A DNA stretch of 13,322 bases, from positions 1 to 13,322 of the forward strand of contig CAMLLK010000007.1 of NCBI GenBank assembly GCA_946480885.1, given 5' to 3'. The notes below the pieces were generated by a model. The model ran no database searches. It was not told the origin of the DNA and worked only from the letters and a program-made list of their open reading frames with translations. The position numbers and the translations under genes are program-made. This document shows positions 7,395-13,322 of the stretch, piece by piece. The number at the start of each line of letters is the position of its first letter. The first letter of the stretch is position 1. The DNA comes from an uncultured Thermoproteales archaeon (lineage in GTDB: Archaea > Thermoproteota > Thermoprotei > Thermoproteales > Thermoproteaceae).

Positions 7395-8413
7395 ACCCGT
7401 TTTTAAAATACGGCATCACCACGGGCTTGGCCGCTGCCGCAGCCGCCAAGGCCGCCGCTCTTTATTCCAAAGGCATAGTGCCCAAATCCGTAACTGTGCC
7501 CACGCCAATAGGGCTACGGGTAGAGGTATTCGTGGAGAGGGTGTTTCAAAGGGGGGAGATATACTGCGCCGAGGTGAGGAAGTTCTCAGGCGATAACCCC
7601 GACGTGTTAAACGGCGTTATTATTAGAGCTTGCGTGAGGCCGTTAAACAACGGCGTTGTGATTAAAGGCGGCGAGGGGGTTGGCATAGTGACAAGGCCCG
7701 GGCTTCCAGTGCCTCCGGGCGAGCATGCCATAAATCCAGTTCCCAGACGCATGATAGAAAAGGCGGTGCGGGAGGTTTTAGAGGGGGCAGAGGTTCTCGT
7801 GGAAGTCCCTGACGGCAAGCTCTTAGCTGAAAAGACAATGAACCCCCGCCTCGGCATTGTTGGCGGCATATCAATACTCGGCACCACAGGCATTGAGGCG
7901 CCTGTTTCAGCCGATGAATTTCTCGGCCATATAGAGGCTGAGCTTTCGGCGCTGAGAGAGAGGAGAGATATCGCTATTCTAGCCCAGGGCAATACCTCGT
8001 ATAAAGCGGCCCAGGCCGTGTTCGGCGACGTTGTTGTGAAAATTGGCGACATGGTGGGATATGCCGTTGAAAAGGCGGCGGCCCTCGGCTATAAGGCGGC
8101 GTATTTGTTCACAATGCCAGGCAAGCTGGCAAAGCTAGCGCTTGGGGCTTACAACACTCACAGCGCTCAATGCGATGGCAGAGTGGAGGCCGTGCTGTAT
8201 GCGTTAGTGAAATTAAGGGCGCCATATGAGGTTCTGCTGGAGGTAAGCAACGCGGCCTCTGTGGGCGAGGCCTTAGCTAAAGCCGGAGATTACGCCGGGG
8301 GCGTTATTGCGATCATGGCGCGTAGGGCGAAGGAATATCTAGAGCGTTTTAAAATCCCCGTCGAGATATATGTCGTGAACGACAAAGGCGAGGTGTTGTT
8401 CAGCACGACATGA
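7391..8413 (+). CDS. cbiD: Cobalt-precorrin-5B C1-methyltransferase CbiD
   Basis: CbiD methylates C1 with SAM although it is unrelated to the other ring methylases. The 340-residue protein is full length and keeps the family signatures: TTGLAAAAAAKAA at 10-22, KFSGDNPDV at 64-72, GVGIVTRPGLPVPPGEHAIN at 96-115 with PVPR after it, and MNPRLGIVGGISILGTTGIE at 150-169. The LGAYNTHSAQ segment in the C-terminal half also fits. It starts in the ATGA overlap with cbiH and ends in an ATGA overlap with cbiT. It acts on the product of CbiG, which is encoded in the divergent operon. Confidence 0.96.
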   Translation: MNPFLKYGITTGLAAAAAAKAAALYSKGIVPKSVTVPTPIGLRVEVFVERVFQRGEIYCAEVRKFSGDNPDVLNGVIIRACVRPLNNGVVIKGGEGVGIVTRPGLPVPPGEHAINPVPRRMIEKAVREVLEGAEVLVEVPDGKLLAEKTMNPRLGIVGGISILGTTGIEAPVSADEFLGHIEAELSALRERRDIAILAQGNTSYKAAQAVFGDVVVKIGDMVGYAVEKAAALGYKAAYLFTMPGKLAKLALGAYNTHSAQCDGRVEAVLYALVKLRAPYEVLLEVSNAASVGEALAKAGDYAGGVIAIMARRAKEYLERFKIPVEIYVVNDKGEVLFSTT

Positions 8414-9000
8414 GCTGGCCCTACGCCACGCCGGGAATACCAGACGAGGAGTTTATAAGAGCCGAAGGCGTCCCAATGACTAAGGCAGAGATCCGCGCTT
8501 TGGCTTTATCAAAACTACGCCTCATAAAAGGCGGCACTCTCGTCGACGTGGGCTGCGGAACTGGCACTATTTCCGTAGAGGCCGCCTTAATTATGGGCGA
8601 GGGATCAAAGGTGTACGCAATAGATAAAGACCCCTTGGCAGTTGAGATCACAAAGAAAAACGCTGCGAAATTCGGCGTGGGGGACAGGTTAATCGTCGCG
8701 GAGGGCGACGCGTTGGAGCTCTTGCCTAAATTGCCGAGATCAAATCGGTATTTCCTCGGAGGAGGGGGCAGGGAGTTGCCCATGTTATTTCAAACGGCGT
8801 TAGAACTCGCCGGGACAGGAGGCGTAATAGTGGCGGATGTAATAACGCTGGAGTCCCTTCGGCTTGCTCTCGACTTTCTTGAAAACGCCGGCGTGAAGTA
8901 TGAAATTGCCCAAGTCTACATAGCGAGGGGGAGGAGGCTTGGGGGCTATACAATACTGTCCCCGTTAAACCCAGTGTATATAATCACGGCATATGCTTAG
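8410..9000 (+). CDS. cbiT: Cobalt-precorrin-6B C15-methyltransferase CbiT
   Basis: CbiT methylates C15 and removes the carboxyl group of the ring C acetate side chain. It is a Rossmann-fold (class I) SAM methyltransferase, unlike CbiE. Visible features are the opening GIPDEEF (9-15) and VPMTKAEIR (21-29), the SAM motif DVGCGTGT (46-53), the acidic D72 after strand 2 that binds the ribose, and FLGGGG near 116-120. At 196 residues it is the usual stand-alone length; many bacteria fuse it to CbiE as CobL. It overlaps cbiD by 4 nt and cbiL by 8 nt. Confidence 0.96.
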   Translation: MSWPYATPGIPDEEFIRAEGVPMTKAEIRALALSKLRLIKGGTLVDVGCGTGTISVEAALIMGEGSKVYAIDKDPLAVEITKKNAAKFGVGDRLIVAEGDALELLPKLPRSNRYFLGGGGRELPMLFQTALELAGTGGVIVADVITLESLRLALDFLENAGVKYEIAQVYIARGRRLGGYTILSPLNPVYIITAYA

Positions 9001-9619
9001 AGTAGTCGGCTTAGGCCCTGGGGATCCCGAGCTGTTGACTATAAAGGCAATACGCCTCTTGTCAAAAGCAGACGTTATTTACGTCCCGCGGTCAAGCAGA
9101 TCTGAGGCTAGCCTGGCGAAGAACATAGTGTTGAAATACGCCAGAGGGCGCGTGGTGGAGTTGCCGTTTAATATGGGCGGCGTGAGGGAAGAGCAGTTGA
9201 GAGAAATCGCCAAGATAATATCGTCAGGCGAAAACGCCGTATACGCAGTTTTGGGTGATCCCTCTCTGTATAGCACATTTGGGAAAATTCGAAAGTATGT
9301 CGATAGGCCTGTGGAGTACGTGCCTGGAGTTTCGGCATTGATTTCGTGTAGCCTCAGAGCCGGCGTGGAGCTTGCAGTTGGCGACATGGCGGTGGCCATT
9401 GTGCCCGCCTCTAGAGCTGACTTGTTAAAAGAGACCTTGCGTTTGTTTGACGTGGTAGTGGTGGCAAAGGCCAATAGGAATATAGAGTTGCTAAATGAGT
9501 TGCTGTCTTCGCACGGCGGCTACGCCGTTAGGAGGTGTTATATGGAGGGAGAGGCGGTGTCTAACAGAATTACATGGTCCGATTACTTCACCACTGTATA
9601 CCTATGGCGGGCAAGGTAG
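8993..9619 (+). CDS. cbiL: Cobalt-precorrin-2 C20-methyltransferase CbiL
   Basis: CbiL adds the C20 methyl to cobalt-sirohydrochlorin, right after cobalt insertion by CbiX. The 208-residue protein has GLGPGDPELLT at 6-16, GDPSLYSTF at 88-96 (the GDPxxYST form that marks C20 methylases) and VPGVSALISCSLRAGVELAV near 110-129. It is somewhat shorter than most bacterial CbiL/CobI proteins (about 230-240), with compact loops rather than a missing domain. Its start overlaps cbiT by 8 nt and its end overlaps cbiF by 16 nt. The GPGDP start resembles CbiH, CbiF and CbiE, but the STF motif settles the assignment. Confidence 0.93.
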   Translation: MLRVVGLGPGDPELLTIKAIRLLSKADVIYVPRSSRSEASLAKNIVLKYARGRVVELPFNMGGVREEQLREIAKIISSGENAVYAVLGDPSLYSTFGKIRKYVDRPVEYVPGVSALISCSLRAGVELAVGDMAVAIVPASRADLLKETLRLFDVVVVAKANRNIELLNELLSSHGGYAVRRCYMEGEAVSNRITWSDYFTTVYLWRAR

Positions 9620-10392
9620 TTTTCATCGGCGCGGGGCCGGGGGACCCGGAGCTGTTGACGGTGAAAGCCGTGAAATACTTATCCCAGGCTGAGGTGGTGG
9701 TATACGCCGGCTCCTTGGTAAACGCGGAGGTGTTGAAATACGCCAGGCAAGACGCCGAGGTTTACAACAGCGCGTCTATGGTGACAGAGGAAATAGTTAA
9801 GCTCATGATTCAAAAGGCCAGGGAGGGCAAACTCGTGGCTAGGCTAAAGTCAGGTGATCCCTCAATTTACGGCGCGTTGTGGGAGGAGATAATCCCCCTT
9901 CAACTCGCCGGGATTGAGTACGAGATAGTGCCCGGGGTGACGGCCGCGTTGGCCGCAGCCGCCCAGCTGAGGATAGAGCTCACAGTGCCCAAAAGGGTCC
10001 AGCACGTGGTGATCACTAGGGCGTCACACAGAGTGCCGATGAGGGGGAGCCTCAAAGACGTAGCCGATTTTATCCTCAAGACGGGCGCCGTTGCCGTGAT
10101 ATACACAGGGGTGCACGTTATCGACAAAGTCGTGAAGGAGCTTGAAGAGGGGGGCCTAAGCCCCGGCACTCCCGTGGCAGTGGTGTATAAGGCCACGTGG
10201 CCAGATCAGAAAATTATCCAAGGCACTTTAAGGGATATAGCCGAAAAGGTCAAGGCGGAGAGAATAGTAAGAGACGCCGTTATTATAGTCGGCGAGTCAG
10301 TACAGCAGCCGGAGATACCCCGCAGCGCTGTGTACAACCCCGACCATGCCCACAGCTACAGGCCCAGAAGGGAGTTGAGAGAAGACGCCTAA
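9604..10392 (+). CDS. cbiF: Cobalt-precorrin-4 C11-methyltransferase CbiF
   Basis: CbiF methylates C11 of cobalt-precorrin-4 with SAM. The 262-residue protein shows GAGPGDPELLT at 9-19, the CbiF/CobM hallmark VVYAGSLV at 32-39, SGDPSIYG at 83-90, VPGVTA at 109-114, and VVITRASHRVP near 135-145. The start ATG 9604 lies inside the end of cbiL (16-nt overlap) and puts the protein start just before the SAM loop; codons upstream in this frame are the shadow of cbiL. It is the last gene of the plus-strand operon. A T7 run 66 nt downstream could end transcription. The ~30 residues after the fold are polar and basic (SYRPRRELREDA). Confidence 0.96.
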   Translation: MAGKVVFIGAGPGDPELLTVKAVKYLSQAEVVVYAGSLVNAEVLKYARQDAEVYNSASMVTEEIVKLMIQKAREGKLVARLKSGDPSIYGALWEEIIPLQLAGIEYEIVPGVTAALAAAAQLRIELTVPKRVQHVVITRASHRVPMRGSLKDVADFILKTGAVAVIYTGVHVIDKVVKELEEGGLSPGTPVAVVYKATWPDQKIIQGTLRDIAEKVKAERIVRDAVIIVGESVQQPEIPRSAVYNPDHAHSYRPRRELREDA

Positions 10393-10457
10393 GCGAGTAG
10401 CCCTACAGCTTGGCAATAAGCACAAAACTCGGCGTTTGTCAAGCCTTTGAAACAGCC

Positions 10458-10464
10458 TTTTTTT
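10458..10464 (+). terminator. Possible T-run terminator of the cbi operon
   Basis: Seven consecutive T lie 66 nt after the cbiF stop codon. Archaeal RNA polymerase commonly stops at T-runs without a hairpin. No other T-run this long follows the operon closely. Confidence 0.45.
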
Positions 10465-10667
10465 GTATGGCCAACCAGCCACTCAATGATGGGCAAAGCC
10501 GCCCCCACATTATACAACAGTTGTACTTGGCTTATGCCTCTGTAAGAGCCTTAGGATGTAGGTCAGCTTTGTCTACTCCGCTGACGTTTGTGCTTTGCCA
10601 AGTCTCGCCACAATTCTCTTGTCGCCTATTCTCTATTTTGATCAGATTTTCATCTCCAACTGCAAGG

Positions 10668-10940
10668 GTGCTTTTTTACAAATTGGGGCGTAAAGGCGCT
10701 TATCTTTTCTACGACGGAGAGAAATATTTTAAACCTGCGTACGATGTTTGCGTGGAGGATCCTACGGGCGCTGGCGATGCGATAATGAGCGTTTTCGTTG
10801 CCCTTTATTTCTCTGGTGTAAATCCACAACGTGCATTTGAAATATCCACAGCCGCAGCGACTTTGGTCATTACGGCTAGAGGCGATAATGAAGCAATACC
10901 TAATATAAACGATGCAGAGAGCTTTCTCTCCTCTACGTAA
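10668..10940 (+). pseudogene. C-terminal remnant of a PfkB-family sugar kinase
   Basis: About 90 residues match the end of a PfkB (ribokinase-type) carbohydrate kinase: KLGRKGAYLFYDGEKYF, then the ATP-site/catalytic signature DPTGAGDAIMSVFVAL with the catalytic Asp of GAGD, and the helix FEISTAAATLVITARG. The N-terminal two thirds, including the sugar-binding part and the lid, are absent. The same frame is open back to 10410, but the sequence before 10668 has no PfkB features and unusual composition, so I take it as unrelated DNA. Without substrate-binding residues it cannot be an active kinase. It ends 30 bp from the end of a converging glucoamylase remnant. Confidence 0.85.
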
Positions 10941-10969
10941 AAGAGGTATTAAGTTTTAGGCGCCTAAGC

Positions 10970-11225
10970 TCAATGACACATATTCTTTTTCATCAAGTAA
11001 ACTTTTAGGTGCTCCGCATGGCTCCAGGCAAGTGGCGTAACTGATACAGGACTCCCGTTAAAGGGATTTATCTGCTCTGGGAGTAGGTTTGTAGGCGTTT
11101 TTACTTTATTTGCCCATTTATTAACTCTTCTGCTTTCTCACAATCTCCTCTCAATATGTAGTATCGAGCCAACCACATTGATGATCCATGGATTGCCAGA
11201 TGTGCCTGAATAATACGGCGAATGA
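10970..11225 (-). pseudogene. C-terminal remnant of a GH15 glucoamylase
   Basis: Three adjoining minus-strand pieces read as the end of a glycoside hydrolase family 15 glucoamylase. Piece 1 (11225-~11177) has YYSGTSGNPWII. Piece 2 (~11176-11122) has WLARYYILRGDCEKAEELI. Piece 3 (~11118-10970) has WANKVKTPTNLLPEQINP, then VTPLAWSHAEHLK and a normal stop. LLPEQ, with the catalytic-base Glu, and the PLAWSHAE motif are typical of GH15. Pieces 1 and 3 share a frame, while piece 2 is out of frame, as if 2 nt and 1 nt had been lost. Upstream of 11225 the frame stops (TGA) and the other ~500 residues of the family are missing. This is a dead gene fragment. Confidence 0.85.
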
Positions 11226-11308
11226 CCCATTGCTCAGAAACACAAGCCTCATCGTACTCCTAGCCATACTCTTATTATTAATATTAGAAAAACTCTCGGA
11301 TATACAGT

Positions 11309-11617
11309 TTACGACTGGCGAAAGAACATGTACGAATACAAGTGATTTAGTAACACCATAATTATCATCGAGGCCATTATAAACGCCGAAGCTACGTGCG
11401 GCTCTCTACGCATATATGGTATTGTCGCAATTAAATTTGTAAAATATTGGTAATGTATCGCAATGAGGTAGAGTTCTAATGAGTATATGCCTAGGGCCAG
11501 TGTTGTGAAAATAATTACAATCATCACTACCGCCGCTATTGCCGCCCCCCGAGACGGCGCCGCGGCGCCTCTGTGAAAACCCAATACGACAGGCATTAAC
11601 AAACTACTTGAAAGCAT
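11309..11617 (-). CDS. Small hypothetical membrane protein
   Basis: I do not recognise this 102-residue protein. It has a short hydrophobic N-terminus, a basic turn (FHRGAAAPSRG), a long hydrophobic stretch around residues 24-54 and another around 75-97 (FIMASMIIMVLLNHLY), so it should have two or three membrane helices. The frame is open ~50 nt upstream of ATG 11617 through more hydrophobic residues, yet those codons contain no ATG, GTG or TTG. This hints that the 5' end is lost, which would fit the surrounding remnants. It is transcribed away from the membrane protein at 11754. Confidence 0.5.
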   Translation of the reverse strand: MLSSSLLMPVVLGFHRGAAAPSRGAAIAAVVMIVIIFTTLALGIYSLELYLIAIHYQYFTNLIATIPYMRREPHVASAFIMASMIIMVLLNHLYSYMFFRQS

Positions 11618-11753
11618 AACGCCAAACGTGATGTAGTTATTAGCCAGGAGTTGGCCAAGTAGAGTTTAAGCCACGGGAAATTTTAAGATTTTTTTAATAT
11701 TCTTATCGTGAAATGTCTTCTCTATCTCTTCCCTTGGCGCTCTGCTTATCGCT

Positions 11754-12125
11754 TTGTCGTTAATGTGGCTCTACAACTCTGCGTATTTGGCCATCGGCCC
11801 CGCCGCCGTGGGGATAGCATTTGTGACTATATCTCTCGCCGCTGATTTCGACAAAGTTAAGCTTCTCATCTGCGAGGCTAGGTCTAAACCCATTAGACTT
11901 GCCACATATGCCTTGCATATTGCGGCGCCTCTCCTCCTTAGCCTTTCCAGCTCCGGATTCTTGAATTGGTTTGTGGGTTTCTTGCTGTACATGTTGTTGA
12001 CATTTCCCGTTATGCTCGTGGCCTTGGCCGCGCTGTTAGCTGTAATTATCAAGGCGAGGAGTAGACTAAGTAAAACACAGCGATGTTGTAGGCGATCCAA
12101 ATTTTTACAAGACCTTGTGTTGTGA
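11754..12125 (+). CDS. Small hypothetical membrane protein
   Basis: I do not recognise this protein of about 123 residues. It has three hydrophobic segments: roughly 9-28 (YLAIGPAAVGIAFVTISLAA), 48-64 (LATYALHIAAPLLLSLS) and 69-100 (FLNWFVGFLLYMLLTFPVML onward), then a basic, Cys-containing tail. The listed start is TTG 11754; ATG 11763 is in frame. Both seem late, because the same frame reads a membrane-like SLGALLIALSLMW just upstream without a normal start. An ATG at 11713 in another frame, ~28 nt after a TTTTAAGA box, could be the true start if one base is wrong between them. Confidence 0.5.
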   Translation: MSLMWLYNSAYLAIGPAAVGIAFVTISLAADFDKVKLLICEARSKPIRLATYALHIAAPLLLSLSSSGFLNWFVGFLLYMLLTFPVMLVALAALLAVIIKARSRLSKTQRCCRRSKFLQDLVL

Positions 12126-12129
12126 ATTT

Positions 12130-12321
12130 TAGGCAAAGAGTAAAGGGCTGACACCAAAGCCCCTTCCACACCTACGGGATAGGCGTCTCAAATATAACTG
12201 TTTTTTACACCACGTATGGCAAAATACAGCTCCACGTTGGAGCGCTCAAGCCCTACAAGTCCCTCTAACTATTCCTTCAACTCGTCCATTTAAGGCCCAT
12301 CTGCCTTTTAACATCCCCCAT
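12130..12321 (-). pseudogene. Degraded unknown gene with two stop codons
   Basis: From an ATG at 12289 the minus strand reads MDELKE, stop (12269-12271), LEGLVGLERSNVELYFAIRG with VKNSYI after it, stop (12188-12190), then DAYPVGVEGALVSALYSLPK. Apart from the two stops this looks like ordinary protein sequence. A TATA-like ACTATAAAAA on the minus strand (12333-12342) and an ATG at 12321 in another frame (MGDVKRQMGLK) suggest the original 5' end plus one frameshift. I do not know the family. The rest of 12126-12433 shows no gene. Confidence 0.4.
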
Positions 12322-12433
12322 TGAGTTGTTTTTATAGTGTCTATACAGTTGTTGCCTCGTCGTAGTTTTAAAGCCTCCGTTGGCAACGATTATTAATCTA
12401 GGGCGATTTTTGTCTCGTACATGACGTGGTTTT

Positions 12434-13051
12434 TTAAAGAGGCTTCTCTGCCGCCTCTTCTGGAGTCACGAGCTTAATGCCTATTCTTTCTGCCATGACT
12501 TTTACATAGTTTGGGTTTTTGTCGTTTATATACGGCGTTATGATTAAAACTGCGTTAACGAGCCTTCCCGAGGCTTTTGTATACAGCTCTGTTTTTCGTT
12601 TTACTATATACAAGTCTCCTCTTTTTAAACTAGACGTAATCTCCACGGCAATTACCACGCCGTCTTTTATAACTATGTCTAACTCTACCTCGCTGGGGTA
12701 GCCATAGACGTGTCCGTCCGCGTCGTAGTACAGCCACCTCTCCACCTTGTAGCCAACCTCGCGCAAAAGCTCCCTTACCCCTTCCCTAAACGCGTCTTCG
12801 CCAAGAACGCCCCAACGCGCCCCTAACGCATCTAATTTTACAGAAATTTGCCTAATATCCCTCTTCAGCTCTTCTTTTGTAACCTCCACCTCTTTTCTCA
12901 ACTCTCCTACGTCTTGTTTAGTGGCTAAGTTTTGCCAAGGGACCAACTTGGCCAATGCCTTGTAGACTATTTCGGGCCTAGAGACGAGGACGTCTACTAA
13001 TATATCAGGATTCTCTATCAACACTCTCCTAATCTCTTCAACAAGAGACAC
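12434..13051 (-). CDS. DUF3782-type protein with PD-(D/E)XK nuclease-like domain
   Basis: This 205-residue protein matches a family common in Thermoproteales and Sulfolobales. It has an N-terminal helical part with ENPDILVDVLVSRPEIV, a coiled coil around residues 45-75 (QDVGELRKEVEVTKEELKRD) and a C-terminal nuclease-like domain beginning LGARWGVLGEDAFREGVREL. The core reads YGYPSEVELDIVIKDG (D125), then VVIAVEITSS (E137). Where PD-(D/E)XK enzymes have Glu-x-Lys, this has Glu-Ile-Thr, so catalysis is doubtful. I chose GTG 13051 because a TTATAAATTT box lies ~25 nt upstream, giving a leaderless message. The frame runs on to 13168, but that part lies in the GC-rich block and does not look like protein. 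Its cellular role is unknown. Confidence 0.85.
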   Translation of the reverse strand: MSLVEEIRRVLIENPDILVDVLVSRPEIVYKALAKLVPWQNLATKQDVGELRKEVEVTKEELKRDIRQISVKLDALGARWGVLGEDAFREGVRELLREVGYKVERWLYYDADGHVYGYPSEVELDIVIKDGVVIAVEITSSLKRGDLYIVKRKTELYTKASGRLVNAVLIITPYINDKNPNYVKVMAERIGIKLVTPEEAAEKPL

Positions 13052-13069
13052 AAACTTAACTTGTCGCAA

Positions 13070-13082
13070 GGTTATAAATTTA
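13070..13082. promoter_or_regulatory. Near-symmetric TATA element, possibly bidirectional
   Basis: GGTTATAAATTTA reads as a TATA box in both directions. On the minus strand it is centred ~25 nt from the GTG at 13051 of the DUF3782-type gene. On the plus strand a start ~25 nt downstream would fall near 13101, exactly where the GC-rich block begins. Confidence 0.55.
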
Positions 13083-13100
13083 ACGAAAATAGCCGACGTG

Positions 13101-13245
13101 TCCCTCACGCCCTCCGGGCATCTTGGGCGCGGGCCTCCGGGTAGCCAGCGGCTTTCGGAGCGGGCCACGCCCTGGCAGTCGGTTTTGGCAGACCAGTTCC
13201 TTTTGACTCCTCGCCGTGCCCGGGGCGGGGTGGCGCCCCGTCATG
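13101..13245 (+). ncRNA. Candidate structured RNA gene (GC-rich block)
   Basis: By count 102 of the 140 bases at 13101-13240 are G or C (73%), while the following ~80 bases are near 40%. In hyperthermophiles such islands are usually stable RNAs. Hairpins are visible: GCCC/GGGC at 13109-13119, GCCAG/CTGGC closing 13144-13176, and an all-GC GGGGCG/CGCCCC stem at 13222-13239. No good protein frame exists. I looked for tRNA, 5S, SRP RNA (GGAAG...AGCA loop) and RNase P (GAGGAAAGTCC) hallmarks and did not see them. The plus strand is preferred only because of the TATA box spacing. The rest of the window to 13322 shows no gene. Confidence 0.4.
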
Positions 13246-13322
13246 GATTCTTGTCGCATATCCCCGAACTTTGATCTACTCTCCTTTATTCAATTTCACC
13301 ATAGGCGTATAACATTATTTCC

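Noticed and set aside
7546..8052. A 168-codon minus-strand frame inside cbiD.
   Set aside because: It is a shadow of the strongly conserved CbiD coding sequence.
10389..10555. Minus-strand frame reading PIIEWLVGHTKKGCF and LTNAEFCAYCQAVGLLA before a stop.
   Set aside because: It looks mildly protein-like, but it has no start, no recognisable family and stops in all neighbouring frames; it was not strong enough to list.
10410..10667. An N-terminal extension of the PfkB kinase frame, open from 10410.
   Set aside because: It contains none of the kinase N-terminal motifs and its composition does not look like protein; only 10668-10940 matches PfkB.
13101..13168. N-terminal extension of the DUF3782-type protein to 13168.
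   Set aside because: The extra residues (MARSESRWLPGGPRPR and on) are encoded in the GC-rich block and look non-coding; the TATA box places the start at 13051.

Overview
The window looks like part of a metagenome or draft contig from a hyperthermophilic crenarchaeon, most like Pyrobaculum or another member of the Thermoproteaceae. The evidence is TATA-box promoters about 20-25 nt ahead of start codons with no room for a leader or Shine-Dalgarno site, frequent GTG/TTG starts, roughly 50% GC coding DNA, an anaerobic-type cobalamin cluster, a VapBC pair and a DUF3782-type gene. The genus is inferred; no rRNA or other marker gene is visible. The first ~90 bases are not genomic: they are a poly-C run followed by a near-exact Illumina adapter.

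Layout. 1-90: sequencing artefact. 92-739 (+): CPBP-type membrane protease lacking its N-terminus. 832-2124 (-): thiC (thiamine pyrimidine synthesis), cut by an in-frame TAA. 2272-2993 (+): a VapB-like antitoxin and a VapC toxin. 2994-3301: non-coding, with two GC stem-loops and a possible gene remnant. 3302-4889 (-): cbiE-cbiG. 4910-10392 (+): cbtB-cbtA-cbiX/cbiC-cbiH-cbiD-cbiT-cbiL-cbiF. 10393-12433: a degenerate region with remnants of a PfkB kinase, a GH15 glucoamylase and an unknown gene, plus two small membrane proteins. 12434-13051 (-): DUF3782/PD-(D/E)XK-like protein. About 13101-13245: a strikingly GC-rich block that may be a structured RNA gene.

How the genes work together. The core is an almost complete anaerobic (cobalt-early) corrin-ring pathway. 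CbtB/CbtA probably bring in cobalt, and CbiX inserts it. CbiL (C20), CbiH (C17), CbiF (C11), CbiD (C1), CbiE (C5) and CbiT (C15) add methyl groups from SAM. CbiG opens and removes the delta-lactone fragment, and CbiC moves the C11 methyl to C12. CbiJ (reductase) and CbiA (amidase) are not in the window. The plus-strand genes overlap at every intact junction (4-16 nt), so they are surely co-transcribed. The cbiE-cbiG pair is transcribed away from them, and the two start codons are separated by only 20 bp.

Most notable: CbiX and CbiC appear to be one fused protein broken by a single-base deletion near 6186-6191; thiC has a nonsense codon; the reconstructed CbiC has Tyr where the family has its key His; and the GC-rich block near the right end has a TATA box at the right distance for plus-strand transcription. 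I did not find a convincing new multi-gene system.
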